Below are positions 32,056 to 41,968 of a stretch of 64,000 nt of DNA, one piece after another. Both the position numbers and the translations under genes were made by a program. The notes beneath the pieces were generated by a model. It was not told the DNA's origin. It searched no databases and worked only from the letters and a program-made list of their open reading frames with translations. Position 1 is the stretch's first letter; each line of letters starts with the position of its first letter. Source of the stretch: Hydrogenophaga sp. (GTDB lineage: Bacteria; Pseudomonadota; Gammaproteobacteria; Burkholderiales; Burkholderiaceae_C); assembly GCA_011391495.1 (NCBI GenBank), contig JAABQK010000010.1, forward strand, positions 26,240 to 90,239, written 5' to 3'.

Positions 32056-32536
32056 GTTGCTTTCACCCCGATCAAAATGCCCCTCACCCCGTATCGACAC
32101 CCGACACCCCGAATTCCATTCAGGAAACACCGCTTGACGCGCGCCGCCAGCTACAGCCGGTCTTGTTCCATTCCAATCAAATCGCGACGGGCCAGCCAAT
32201 GCCATTGCTGCGGGCCGCCATTTCGATCCGGCCGCCATACGGCTGGCACGAACCATCCTTATTCCGTATTAAGAGATCCTTAAGATTTGAAAAGACGGCT
32301 GAATTGACCCCACACCCGGGGACAAGTACCCCGTCAACACGCCAGAAACACGCTGGGTGCGAGACATCCAGGTGACATCCTGAGTCCTGGGGATCGATTC
32401 ATCCGTGTTGAAATGTGCAATCTACACATTTAATGATGTGGGCACGAGTTTACCCGACGCAGGGCCGCGGACGGCGCCTGAACGGTAACAGGGTGTCTAT
32501 GGGCCTTGGGTGGGCCACGCGCCCAAGAAGGTGTCG
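32056..32536. other. Longest intergenic region; promoter region of the cytochrome operon
   Basis: This 481-nt stretch between the cytochrome b-like gene and the YitT gene has no convincing gene on either strand. It is more AT-rich than its surroundings at 32260-32300 and 32400-32440. It holds a 21-bp palindrome (32411-32431), a TTAAG-N5-CTTAA inverted repeat near 32269-32283 and GGGG-N7-CCCC near 32319-32333. I could not find a convincing sigma-70 promoter on the minus strand, so an alternative sigma factor or an activator-dependent promoter is possible. Confidence 0.5.
32411..32431. promoter_or_regulatory. Perfect palindrome AAATGTG-N7-CACATTT, putative operator
   Basis: Two perfect 7-bp arms are separated by 7 nt, about 360 nt upstream of the first gene of the cytochrome operon. 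The symmetry and AT-rich arms suit a dimeric helix-turn-helix regulator. It is not the FNR/ANR consensus (TTGAT-N4-ATCAA); it is closer in size to CRP-like sites (TGTGA-N6-TCACA) but does not match them. No regulator gene is adjacent. Confidence 0.4.
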
Positions 32537-33142
32537 CTACACCGCCATGTAACGACCGGGCCGGTGGTTGATCGCCAGCGTCATGTTGAGCACCACCGCC
32601 CCCACCACCGACCAGGCAATCTGCTGCCAGTCCACCACCGCAAACGCAGCGAGAACAATGGCGCAGTCAAGGGCCATCTGCACCCGGCCTGCGCGCCAGC
32701 CAAAGCGCTCCTGCAGGTACAGGACCAGCACATTGAAACCACCCAGGCTGGCGCGGTGCCGGAACAGCATCAGCATGCCCGCCCCCATGAGCAAGCCACC
32801 GGTCACTGCAGCGAAGCCGGTGGACAACGCATCGAACGCGATCCACAGCGGCATCCATTGCGCCAGCACGGCCAGCAGGCCGACCGCGACAAAGGTCTTG
32901 AAGGTGAAATCCCGCCCCATGCGCTTGAAGGCCAGGCCGTAAAACGGCAGGTTGATCAGGAAAAACACCACGCTGAAGTTCCAGCCCGTGGCGTAGTGCA
33001 ACAGAAACGCCAGCCCTGCCGTGCCACCGGTCAGCAGCCCGGTGTGGCGGAACATGACCACACCCAGCGCCACAAACAGCGTACCGGTGAGCAGCGCCTG
33101 GAGGTCTTCGTGGGGCTTGTGGTGCGTGCGGGCGTCCAGCAT
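32537..33142 (-). CDS. YitT family membrane protein
   Basis: This 201-residue protein has five hydrophobic segments and the family features GTLFVALGVVMFRHTGLLTG, GTAGLAFLLHYATG and SLGGFNVLVLYLQERFG. YitT proteins (DUF161) have no assigned transport substrate. The frame is open to a TTG at 33256, which would add 38 residues of proline-rich low-complexity sequence; the ATG at 33142 fits homologue length better. Neither start has a clear ribosome binding site. It faces away from the cytochrome promoter region as the next minus-strand gene upstream. Confidence 0.82.
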   Translation of the reverse strand: MLDARTHHKPHEDLQALLTGTLFVALGVVMFRHTGLLTGGTAGLAFLLHYATGWNFSVVFFLINLPFYGLAFKRMGRDFTFKTFVAVGLLAVLAQWMPLWIAFDALSTGFAAVTGGLLMGAGMLMLFRHRASLGGFNVLVLYLQERFGWRAGRVQMALDCAIVLAAFAVVDWQQIAWSVVGAVVLNMTLAINHRPGRYMAV

Positions 33143-33304
33143 CCGCGCTGCATCGTCGGGGTGAGGCGCGGTCTCATCGGCAGGCTCGGCGGGAGCTGGC
33201 ACAGATCGGAACCGGGAGGGCAGGAAGGCCAAGTGAACACTCGCATCGAACACCAAAGAGCCGGGCAGTATCGACGCCGGGGCCCGAAGCCGCCTTGACC
33301 CAGG

Positions 33305-33847
33305 TCAGGGGAAGCTCCAGTCCGCGGGGTCGGCCAGATCAAACGCCGCGTGGTAGCTCACGCTGCCCAGCGGCACGACGCGCACGAACGGCCGGGCGAG
33401 AAAACAACCGGCGGGCGCTCCCTTCAGCCGCAGCGCCGGTGTGGACCGGAAACCGAAACGTCCGTAGTAGGCGGGTTCACCCAGCGCCACACAGCCTGCA
33501 GCCCCCTGCTGCCGCAGGTGGCGCAAGCCCTGCCACACCAGCGCGGTTCCAACGCCGGCACCCTGGGCTTCGGGCGCCACCGCGAGCGGCCCAAGGGCGT
33601 ACCAGCCAGAGGCTCCGCCCGTGATCGTCACGGGCGAGAACGTGATGTGGCCGACGATCCGCTCCATCCTCTCGGCCACCAGCGACAGCGACAAGGCCCC
33701 GGCCACGCGCAGCGCGTCGATGATGAGCGCTTCGGTCTGACGGCTGTGCGGGTGGTCGCGGAAGGCATCGCGTGTGACAGCTCCGATGGCCTCGACATCG
33801 CCCTGCACTCCGGCGCGCAGGCTGAAATCCGACTGCACTGACGGCAT
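33305..33847 (-). CDS. GNAT family N-acetyltransferase (YhbS-like)
   Basis: This 180-residue acetyltransferase has the GNAT acetyl-CoA loop in APEAQGAGVGTALV and the YhbS-like C-terminal part ALGEPAYYGRFGFR followed by a FLARPFVRVV-type segment. The acceptor is unknown. Two ATGs lie six nucleotides apart; the AGGAG at 33854-33858 touches the first (33853) but sits 6 nt before the second (33847), so the second is preferred. It stands alone between the YitT and DUF429 genes. Confidence 0.88.
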   Translation of the reverse strand: MPSVQSDFSLRAGVQGDVEAIGAVTRDAFRDHPHSRQTEALIIDALRVAGALSLSLVAERMERIVGHITFSPVTITGGASGWYALGPLAVAPEAQGAGVGTALVWQGLRHLRQQGAAGCVALGEPAYYGRFGFRSTPALRLKGAPAGCFLARPFVRVVPLGSVSYHAAFDLADPADWSFP

Positions 33848-33974
33848 CTGCATCTCCTGGAGGAACCCGTGAAGAGCTTAACCCGGCTGCGTCCTGGCTG
33901 CACGGACACCCCACGCCACCGAGGCCAGGGCCAGACCATGGGCCGATGGGCCGCCGATGGGCAGGTGACGTGCC

Positions 33975-34814
33975 TCAGGCCGTGACGATCCAGCCTTCGA
34001 GCGGATCAAAAACGGGCAAGCCGTAGCGTGGGTGGCCCGCCTCGTGCCGGGATTGCGCCCATGCGGCCTGCAGCAGACACAGCACGGCGTCCAGACTGTC
34101 GCCACTGGCGTCATCGGCCAATGTGTCGCGCTGGGCGTGGCTGAGCTTGAGGCGCAAACCGCTGTCCCGCAACAGCGGCGCCTGGCCGTTTTCCAGCGCG
34201 TTGATGAGCGTCTTGCGCGCGATCAGACGCTCGGGCGTCTGCTTCGCCTTGTCGTCGCTCTTGTAGCTGACGCCGCCCAGCACGCTGCGAGCCAGCAGCC
34301 CGGGATAGGCTTCCAGCGCGTTACGGCAGGGATCACCCTGGTGCAGGCCGACCAGGGTCACGCCTGCGGCCAGGAGCCTGGGCACACCTGCGTGCATCAT
34401 GTACGCCACGGGCGGGTTGACCCATTTCATGCTCGGGCTCGACCCTGCCGGGCCGTCGGTGGCCCGGTGGGCAAACTTGCCTCCCACCGGCCGTGCGTTG
34501 CAGAAGGCGGAAAAGGCCAGGCGAACCTCTTCGCGACTCAAACTCGCGTAATGGCCCATGCAGGCCTGCCATTCAGTGGCCCAGCCCAGGGTGGTCACCA
34601 GCTCACGCGGCAGGCCGAAGGGCAGATCGAATCCACCGACCCAGGGGCCGGGTCCGGCCATGCGGGCAGCCCAGGCATCCAGCGTTTCAAAGCGTTCCAC
34701 CCCCTCCAGCCACAGGCGGCCTCTGTCCGCCCGACCGACCGCGAGGGTGATGGGTTTGCGTCGGGAAGGCGCACTGCTGAAGTCGCAGCCCAGCAAGGTG
34801 GTCATGGCAGACAT
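33975..34814 (-). CDS. DUF429 domain-containing protein
   Basis: This 279-residue soluble protein starts near MTTLLGCDFSSAPSRRKPI, with the RNase H-like GxDxS pattern seen in DUF429 proteins, and has GGFDLPFGLPREL, GDPCRNALEAYPGLLAR and a C-terminal GDSLDAVLCLLQAAW. These acidic positions suggest a nuclease-like fold, but the function is unknown. A second ATG at 34805 is equally possible. It follows the BLUF gene on the same strand after about 125 nt. Confidence 0.82.
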   Translation of the reverse strand: MSAMTTLLGCDFSSAPSRRKPITLAVGRADRGRLWLEGVERFETLDAWAARMAGPGPWVGGFDLPFGLPRELVTTLGWATEWQACMGHYASLSREEVRLAFSAFCNARPVGGKFAHRATDGPAGSSPSMKWVNPPVAYMMHAGVPRLLAAGVTLVGLHQGDPCRNALEAYPGLLARSVLGGVSYKSDDKAKQTPERLIARKTLINALENGQAPLLRDSGLRLKLSHAQRDTLADDASGDSLDAVLCLLQAAWAQSRHEAGHPRYGLPVFDPLEGWIVTA

Positions 34815-34938
34815 CGGGGCCTACGGATACAGGCGCAGGCCAGTTCGTGGCACGTCAAGGGGCCCAGCCGGCCAGCCCACACCGCAGGCACCGCGTACGC
34901 AGGATCGGAGGATGGCCCGGCAGAAAGCGCGGAGCGAC

Positions 34939-35364
34939 TCAGGCCCGACCAATGATGCTGGCCGTCGCCATCAGCTCTTCGAGCAGGGCCAGCGAAACCC
35001 GGCCGGAAACGCCGTACGGATCGAACTCGGGGCGCTCCGAGTACTTGAGCACGATGGACGTGTTGAGCTTGGAGAGGTTCACCTGCCCCATCGTCCAGCC
35101 GCCAAACCGGCGCTCTTCGATTTCCTCGTAATGCAACAGCACCACGTCGGTGTGGCGCTTGTCGGCCACGATGTGGTTGTACAGGCCATTGACCGCGGCA
35201 CGACCGCCCTCGATCGCCTGCAGGAACACGCCGCCGCCGTAACACAGCACACCCGTGATGCCATTGCTCATGTTGTGCGAGCGAGAGGCTTCAAGGATCG
35301 ACTCGATGGCCTTGGCGCTGTCCTTGTCGACGGCGCGGCTGACATAAAGCAGACGTACTAGCAT
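34939..35364 (-). CDS. Single-domain BLUF blue-light photoreceptor
   Basis: This 141-residue protein is a BLUF domain with a short C-terminal helical extension and no output domain. Residues aligning with AppA at a constant offset of 14 are all present: Tyr7 (LLYVS), Asn31, Gln49 (FLQAIEG), Trp90 and Met92 (GGWTMG). It should bind FAD and change its hydrogen-bond network in blue light. Short BLUF proteins signal through protein-protein contacts; the partner here is unknown. The gene lies 49 nt downstream of folE, so light sensing may be co-expressed with pterin synthesis. Confidence 0.92.
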   Translation of the reverse strand: MLVRLLYVSRAVDKDSAKAIESILEASRSHNMSNGITGVLCYGGGVFLQAIEGGRAAVNGLYNHIVADKRHTDVVLLHYEEIEERRFGGWTMGQVNLSKLNTSIVLKYSERPEFDPYGVSGRVSLALLEELMATASIIGRA

Positions 35365-35413
35365 GGGTACCTTCAGGATGGTCAGGGTTACAGCGCCGGC
35401 TTTGGCACGGCTG

Positions 35414-36142
35414 TCAGCGGGGAATCAGCGAGAGGAATTCGCGACGCAGGTTCGGGTCTTTCAGGAACACGCCGCGCATGACGGAGTTGATCATCTTGCT
35501 GTCCATGTCTTTCACGCCGCGCCAGGCCATGCAGTAGTGGCTGGCTTCCATGACGATGGCCAGGCCATCGGGCTGGGTCTTTTCCTGGATCAGGTCGGCC
35601 AGCTGCACCACGGCCTCTTCCTGGATCTGCGGGCGGCCCATGATCCATTCGGCCAGGCGTGCATACTTGGACAGGCCGATCACGTTGGTGTGTTCGTTGG
35701 GCATGATGCCGATCCAGATCTTGCCGATGACCGGACAGAAGTGATGGCTGCAGGCACTGCGCACGGTGATCGGGCCGACGATCATCAGCTCGTTGAGGTG
35801 CTCGGCGTTGGGAAATTCGGTCACGGTCGGCCCCTTCACGTAGCGGCCGTTGAACACCTCTTTCAGGTACATCTTGGCCACGCGGCGCGCTGTGTCGCCG
35901 GTGTTGTGGTCGCTGATGGTGTCGATCACCATGCTGTCGAGCACGCCCTGCATCTTGATCGTGACTTCGTCGAGCAACTGGTCCAGCTCACCCGGTTGGA
36001 TGAAATCGGCGATGTTGTCGTTGGAGTGAAAACGGTGGCGCGCGGCCTTGATGCGCTCGCGGATTTTGACCGACACGGGCACGCCGTGATCGTCGTCGGG
36101 ATGTGCAGCAAGGTTCATGTCGGGTTCGGTTTTCATGAGCAT
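35414..36142 (-). CDS. folE: GTP cyclohydrolase I
   Basis: FolE converts GTP to 7,8-dihydroneopterin triphosphate, the first step to tetrahydrofolate. The 242-residue protein has VRSACSHHFCPVIGKIWIG with the zinc-binding Cys and His, and the third ligand Cys in SHYCMAWRGVKD. The N-terminal 40 residues are variable. Two ATGs (36142 and 36136) are close together; I use the first. NudB, which acts on the FolE product, is encoded 2.3 kb upstream on the same strand. Confidence 0.94.
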   Translation of the reverse strand: MLMKTEPDMNLAAHPDDDHGVPVSVKIRERIKAARHRFHSNDNIADFIQPGELDQLLDEVTIKMQGVLDSMVIDTISDHNTGDTARRVAKMYLKEVFNGRYVKGPTVTEFPNAEHLNELMIVGPITVRSACSHHFCPVIGKIWIGIMPNEHTNVIGLSKYARLAEWIMGRPQIQEEAVVQLADLIQEKTQPDGLAIVMEASHYCMAWRGVKDMDSKMINSVMRGVFLKDPNLRREFLSLIPR

Positions 36143-36220
36143 CGTTCATGCTATCACCTGCCCCCGACAGGCCGAATACCAGGCCGCTGCCTGGGGTCTT
36201 GCCCCCGGTGGCAGCCGACC

Positions 36221-37561
36221 TCAGTAGCGGTGCCCGGTGACGTACAGCAGCGCGCGCATGACGCCAAACGCCACACGGTCCAGCACACGCTGGTACCAGG
36301 GGCGCCGGCCCAGTGCAGCGGCATCGAGTGTCTGCCCCGCGTGCGTGACCAGCGCTTCCAGCCGCTCGTGCAACAGCGCGGCGAAACGCCGGTCGGTGGT
36401 CATGACGTTGGCTTCACGTGCCAGCAGAAGGGATAGCGGATCGAGGTTGGTCGATCCCACGGTGGCCCAGCGCCGATCGATCACCGCCACCTTGGCATGC
36501 AGCGCGCTGGGCGCGTACTCGTGAATCTCAACGCCAGCGCCCAGCAGGCGCTGGTAGACCGGACGCGCAGCCCGGTACTGCATGAAATTCTCGTAACGGC
36601 CCTGCGACAGCAGGCGCACCCGCACACCACGCTGCACCGCCACCATCAATGCCCGCCGCAGTTTGCGCCCGGGGATGAAATACGCGTTGGCGATCACGAT
36701 GTCCTGCCGCGCCTCGCCAATCGCCTTGAGGTAGGCCCGCTCGATGTCGTGCCGGTGGCTGACATTGTCGCGCAGGAGCAGCGAGGCCCGCGCGCCGTCC
36801 ACGCCCAGCGGGCCTTCGGTCAGCGAGGCCTGGAAGCCGGTCTCGGCATCCGCGTTGACCTGGCCACCCGAACGGCTCAGCCCGGCCCGCGCCTCGATTT
36901 TTTCCAGCAGGCGCGAGAAATCACCCACCGGGCTGGTCTCGTGCAAGGCTTCCCACGCCGCCTTGAATTCGCGCTGCTGCGCGCTGTGCACGGCCTGCAG
37001 GCGCCACCAGAGCTGTTCCATGGTGTCCACCATCTCGGCCACCAGCGGGCCCGCCACACGCAGCGAAAAATCCAGCCGCGGCGCGGTGAGTCGGCCCAGG
37101 GCACCGTCTTCCTGATCGTCGATGATGTTGACACCCCCGCAGAACCCGATGGTGCCATCCACCACACAGAGTTTGCGGTGCAGCCGCCGCCAGCGGCTCG
37201 GTATCAGCAGACCGAGCCGCCCCAGCGGGGCGTACACCCGCCAGTTCACACCGGCCTGGTCAAAACGCTGCTGCCATTCGGCGGGTATGCGCGGTGTACC
37301 CACACCATCGACCACCAGCCGCACCTGCACCCCCCGCCGAGCTGTGCGCTCCAGCGCCTGCGCCACGCTCAGGGCCGAGCCGGCGAACTCGAAGATGTAG
37401 GTTTCAAGGTGGACCACAGAGCGTGCCGCGTCCATCGCTTCCACCATCGCCGGAAAGAGCTCCGCCCCTCCCTCCAGCAGCAACAACTGGTGCCCCGGCT
37501 GCAGACTGCCCGTGCGGGGACGCGCGGATTCGTCGACCGCTGCGGCGGGGATCGCGTTCAC
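36221..37561 (-). CDS. clsB: Cardiolipin synthase B-like phospholipase D protein
   Basis: This 446-residue protein has two HKD catalytic motifs, HRKLCVVDGTIGFCGG and HAKVAVIDRRWATVGSTN, as in cardiolipin synthases and phosphatidyltransferases. It lacks the N-terminal membrane helices of ClsA and so resembles ClsB (YbhO). The start is GTG at 37561, which overlaps the stop of the ybhP-like gene (GTGA). ybhP-clsB pairing is the same as in E. coli, which supports the call. It likely acts on phosphatidylglycerol at the inner membrane. Confidence 0.9.
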   Translation of the reverse strand: MNAIPAAAVDESARPRTGSLQPGHQLLLLEGGAELFPAMVEAMDAARSVVHLETYIFEFAGSALSVAQALERTARRGVQVRLVVDGVGTPRIPAEWQQRFDQAGVNWRVYAPLGRLGLLIPSRWRRLHRKLCVVDGTIGFCGGVNIIDDQEDGALGRLTAPRLDFSLRVAGPLVAEMVDTMEQLWWRLQAVHSAQQREFKAAWEALHETSPVGDFSRLLEKIEARAGLSRSGGQVNADAETGFQASLTEGPLGVDGARASLLLRDNVSHRHDIERAYLKAIGEARQDIVIANAYFIPGRKLRRALMVAVQRGVRVRLLSQGRYENFMQYRAARPVYQRLLGAGVEIHEYAPSALHAKVAVIDRRWATVGSTNLDPLSLLLAREANVMTTDRRFAALLHERLEALVTHAGQTLDAAALGRRPWYQRVLDRVAFGVMRALLYVTGHRY

Positions 37562-38286
37562 AGCTCCAGCTCGGCAATGAGGGGCAGGTGGTCCGACATG
37601 CGCGACCAGGCGCGCCCGTGCGGCACGTGTGCCGACACGGGCTTGAGACCCCGCACAAAGATGCGGTCGAGATGCAGCAGGGGCAGGCGCGATGGGTAGG
37701 TCGGCAGACGGATGCCGTCAAAAGTGCGCAGGTCCAGGTCGGCCATGGGCTTGAGCAGCTGGGCGCCCCAGTCGTTGAAATCGCCCGCCACGATCAGCGG
37801 CGCGCCTGCCGGCAGTTCGCGCGCGATGTACTCGCCCAGCCGCTGCACCTGGCGCGAACGGCTGGCGTGGATCAGGCCTAAATGCACCACCACCACGTGC
37901 ACCTCCACGCCCTCCACCAGCAGTTGCACATGCAGCAGGCCGCGCTGTTCGAACCGGTGGTCCGACACGTCGGCATGTCCGGTGCCCAGCACCGGCCAGC
38001 GCGAGAGCAACGCATTGCCGTGTTCACCGTGTTTCGTGATCGCGTTGGTTCGATAGACCGACTCGTAGCCCTCGGGCGAGAGGTACCCGGCCTGGTCCAG
38101 TTCGGGCCAGCGGGTGAAGTGCCTCTCCAGCTTGCGGTTGTGGCGCCGCACTTCCTGCAGACAGACGATGTCGGCATCGAACTGCTCCACCGCATGGCCC
38201 AGGTTGTGGATCTCCAGCCGACGCGCCGGCCCCAGGCCCTGCACGCCCTTGTGGATGTTGTAGGTTGCGACCCGCAGAATGCTCAT
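37558..38286 (-). CDS. ybhP: Endonuclease/exonuclease/phosphatase family protein (YbhP-like)
   Basis: This 242-residue protein has the EEP superfamily motifs in order: VATYNIHKG, VCLQEV (metal-binding Glu), GDFNDW and SDHLPL (catalytic Asp-His). These enzymes cleave phosphodiesters in nucleic acid, inositides or sphingolipids; the substrate here is unknown. Its tight overlap with a cardiolipin synthase gene suggests a lipid-related role. The ATG at 38286 gives MSILRVATYNIHKGVQG; the longer upstream frame is low-complexity. Confidence 0.88.
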   Translation of the reverse strand: MSILRVATYNIHKGVQGLGPARRLEIHNLGHAVEQFDADIVCLQEVRRHNRKLERHFTRWPELDQAGYLSPEGYESVYRTNAITKHGEHGNALLSRWPVLGTGHADVSDHRFEQRGLLHVQLLVEGVEVHVVVVHLGLIHASRSRQVQRLGEYIARELPAGAPLIVAGDFNDWGAQLLKPMADLDLRTFDGIRLPTYPSRLPLLHLDRIFVRGLKPVSAHVPHGRAWSRMSDHLPLIAELEL

Positions 38287-38353
38287 GGGCAAATCATGCC
38301 ACCATCCAGGGCACCGATCTGCCGCCAAGCCGTCCCCAGGAGGATCGGCACGC

Positions 38354-38438
38354 GGACCCGGGAGGCACCGGGTCCCCTCCCTGTGCTGGGGCATCGACCC
38401 GCGCAGCGGCAGAGCCACGCGTTCCCGCCGACGGCGGG
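38354..38438. repeat. Intergenic hairpin pair between nudB and ybhP
   Basis: Two perfect stem-loops lie in the spacer: GGACCCGG-N6-CCGGGTCC (38354-38375) and CCCGCC-GAC-GGCGGG (38424-38438). The stretch GACCCGCGCAGCGGC near 38396-38410 recurs in the moeB/SNase spacer (about 14831-14845), so part of this spacer is a dispersed element. No T-run follows, so it is not a classical terminator. Confidence 0.5.
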
Positions 38439-38451
38439 AGCACGCTTGGGG

Positions 38452-38931
38452 TCATGAAGTGCAGCAGCCCAGGCGGGGCAACCAGGAAATGGCCTCGGCG
38501 TTGGACGACGAAAAGCAGCGGTCCATGGCCTCGGGCCACGGCAGCCAGACCTGCGCCAAGTGCTCCCGCGGACTCAGTTGCACGGGAATGGCAGCCGGGA
38601 TGCACAGACCGAACACCCGTTCGGTGTTCTGCACCACGCCCGGCGCATAGCGGTGCAGCCACTGAGGGTAGATCGGGTACACGTTTTCGAGCCCCCAGTC
38701 GGTGAGGACATGGCCGGGCGCAGACGCATCCAGCCCGGTTTCTTCCCGCACCTCGCGCACCGCCGCCGCTTCGAACGGCTCATCATCGGCGTCCTTGGAT
38801 CCGGTCACCGACTGCCAGAACCCCGGTGCGTCGGTGCGCTCGATCAGCAACACATCCAACGCCGGAGTGTGGATGACCACCAGCACAGACTGCGGAATCT
38901 TTCTGTGGTGAGCAGAAGTGACCAACGGCAT
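38452..38931 (-). CDS. nudB: Dihydroneopterin triphosphate pyrophosphatase (Nudix)
   Basis: This 159-residue Nudix protein starts MPLVTSAHHRKIPQSVLVVI and has a complete Nudix box: G of TGSKDADDEPFEAAAVRE, then REETGLD. The combination FWQSVTGS before the box and NVYPIYPQW after it matches NudB (FolQ), which removes pyrophosphate from dihydroneopterin triphosphate in folate synthesis. folE nearby supports this. The upstream open frame overlaps the yqjK-like gene and is not used. Adjacent genes: yqjK-like 20 nt upstream. Confidence 0.9.
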   Translation of the reverse strand: MPLVTSAHHRKIPQSVLVVIHTPALDVLLIERTDAPGFWQSVTGSKDADDEPFEAAAVREVREETGLDASAPGHVLTDWGLENVYPIYPQWLHRYAPGVVQNTERVFGLCIPAAIPVQLSPREHLAQVWLPWPEAMDRCFSSSNAEAISWLPRLGCCTS

Positions 38932-38951
38932 GTATGGTCCATTCCTCTCGA

Positions 38952-39254
38952 TCAAGGGCGTCGCGTCAAGCCTGGCCGACCAGAGTGCAGTCGTTGCAGC
39001 AAGCGCCATCCAGACCAGGCACGCCAGACCAGGCCAACCGTCCGGCGCGGGCGCCAGAACACCAGCCCGAGCAATCCAGCCAGCACCGGCGCGGGGTTCG
39101 CGCGCAACCACAGCCAAGCATCCTGCAACCGATCCACCCATGAAAGGGCGGGCTGCAGCCCCTCCATCTGACTGGCCGCCTGCTGACGGAGTTGCCATGA
39201 CCGCACCGTGAGCTGCTCCCGCCGCTGGGCCAGTTCTGCACCACGCCGGTTCAT
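38952..39254 (-). CDS. YqjK-like protein
   Basis: This 100-residue basic protein starts MNRRGAELAQRREQLTVRSW and has a central hydrophobic stretch (about 50-65) between arginine-rich segments. This fits the YqjK family encoded after yqjD and yqjE in many proteobacteria; function unknown. An ATG at 39302 would add 16 residues and overlap yqjE; the ATG at 39254 is preferred from the family N-terminus. It ends 20 nt before nudB. Confidence 0.75.
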   Translation of the reverse strand: MNRRGAELAQRREQLTVRSWQLRQQAASQMEGLQPALSWVDRLQDAWLWLRANPAPVLAGLLGLVFWRPRRTVGLVWRAWSGWRLLQRLHSGRPGLTRRP

Positions 39255-39264
39255 GCGGGACAAC

Positions 39265-39636
39265 TCATGGCCGAAGACCGTCCCGATCGCGCCTGAGTTC
39301 ATCGATGCTGGCCGAAAAGAGGCGTGAACCGCTCAACACGCGCTGGCGGGCCTGGTAGGCGGCCAGGCCACCCAGTGCGAGAAACAGCACAGCAAAGACC
39401 GCCAGCGGGAGCAGGCGGTGGCTGTCCCACAAGGCCACCGTGATCAGCATGGCCAGAAAACACAGCCCCAGGCCGAGCAAAGTCACGGCAAAGGCACCAT
39501 ACACCAGCAGCGCCCCGATACGCAGCACCTCTTCCTGCGCCTCGACGCTCAGCAACTCCAGGCGAATCTGGAGCAACTCCAGAACAGTGGCAGCGAGGCC
39601 CTTGAGCGAAGAGGAGAACCGCTGGGGTGATGACAT
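39265..39636 (-). CDS. yqjE: YqjE-type membrane protein (phage holin family)
   Basis: This 123-residue protein has an N-terminal amphipathic part (SSLKGLAATVLELLQIRLELL) and two adjacent membrane helices (about 42-65 and 73-95), the layout of the Actinobacterial-holin-X/YqjE family. It is probably an inner-membrane protein linked to stress responses, as for yqjD in E. coli; this role is known only by analogy. Spacing to yqjD is 12 nt. Confidence 0.85.
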   Translation of the reverse strand: MSSPQRFSSSLKGLAATVLELLQIRLELLSVEAQEEVLRIGALLVYGAFAVTLLGLGLCFLAMLITVALWDSHRLLPLAVFAVLFLALGGLAAYQARQRVLSGSRLFSASIDELRRDRDGLRP

Positions 39637-39648
39637 GGGGCGCCGGTA

Positions 39649-39969
39649 TCAGCGACGACCGATCAGCAGGCCGATCACCAGACCGACGCCAGCGGCCGTG
39701 CCAATGGCCCGCCAGGGGTGCTCGTGCACATAGTCGTCGGTGACGCGGGCCATTTCCTTGGTCTTTTCCTTGATGGTCTCTTCCGCGTCGGCCAGCTTGT
39801 GGCGGGCGCTGCGCAGGTTTTCGGTGATGCGTTCGCGCAGCTCCACCACCTTGCCTTCCGTCTGGTGGGCTGTCGCCTGCATCAGTTCCTCGGCATCCGA
39901 GATGACCCTTTGCAGATCGCTGACCAACTTTTCCTTGTTGGCGAGGGTGTCTTGGGCTGCTCTGCTCAT
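39649..39969 (-). CDS. yqjD: YqjD/ElaB family membrane-anchored protein (DUF883)
   Basis: This 106-residue protein is a long charged helix (residues about 5-75, likely coiled coil: ELMQATAHQTEGKVVELRER) with a C-terminal membrane helix (about 86-104) ending in GRR. In E. coli YqjD and ElaB are tail-anchored and bind ribosomes in stationary phase. It is the first of the yqjD-yqjE-yqjK-nudB run. The ATG at 39969 gives the family start MSRAAQDTLANKEKLVSDL. Confidence 0.88.
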   Translation of the reverse strand: MSRAAQDTLANKEKLVSDLQRVISDAEELMQATAHQTEGKVVELRERITENLRSARHKLADAEETIKEKTKEMARVTDDYVHEHPWRAIGTAAGVGLVIGLLIGRR

Positions 39970-40070
39970 GCGATGACTCCATGTAAACGTCCAAGGGATC
40001 CAGATTGCACTGGCGCTTTGGACATGGTACCCACCCTGCAGGCGCCGGACAAGGCCAAGGCCTCCGCCCA

Positions 40071-40099
40071 AGAAAGAAGGGGCGCCGATCAGCGCCCCT
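40071..40099 (-). terminator. Intrinsic terminator after aspS
   Basis: On the minus strand a perfect 8-bp stem (AGGGGCGC-N6-GCGCCCCT, 40078-40099) is followed by the pyrimidine run TTCTTTCTT. It lies 21 nt after the aspS stop and separates the fmdB-DUF502-aspS unit from yqjD. Confidence 0.75.
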
Positions 40100-40120
40100 G
40101 GGAGTCGATCGAGAGACCGA

Positions 40121-41923
<1,803 letters not shown>

Positions 41924-41968
41924 ATCGGTTCTTCTTTCAGCAGGTTCGCCGTGTTTCACGGCGGGGGA

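Noticed and set aside
32411..32431. FNR/ANR box for the cytochrome operon
   Set aside because: The palindrome arms are AAATGTG/CACATTT, which do not match TTGAT-N4-ATCAA.
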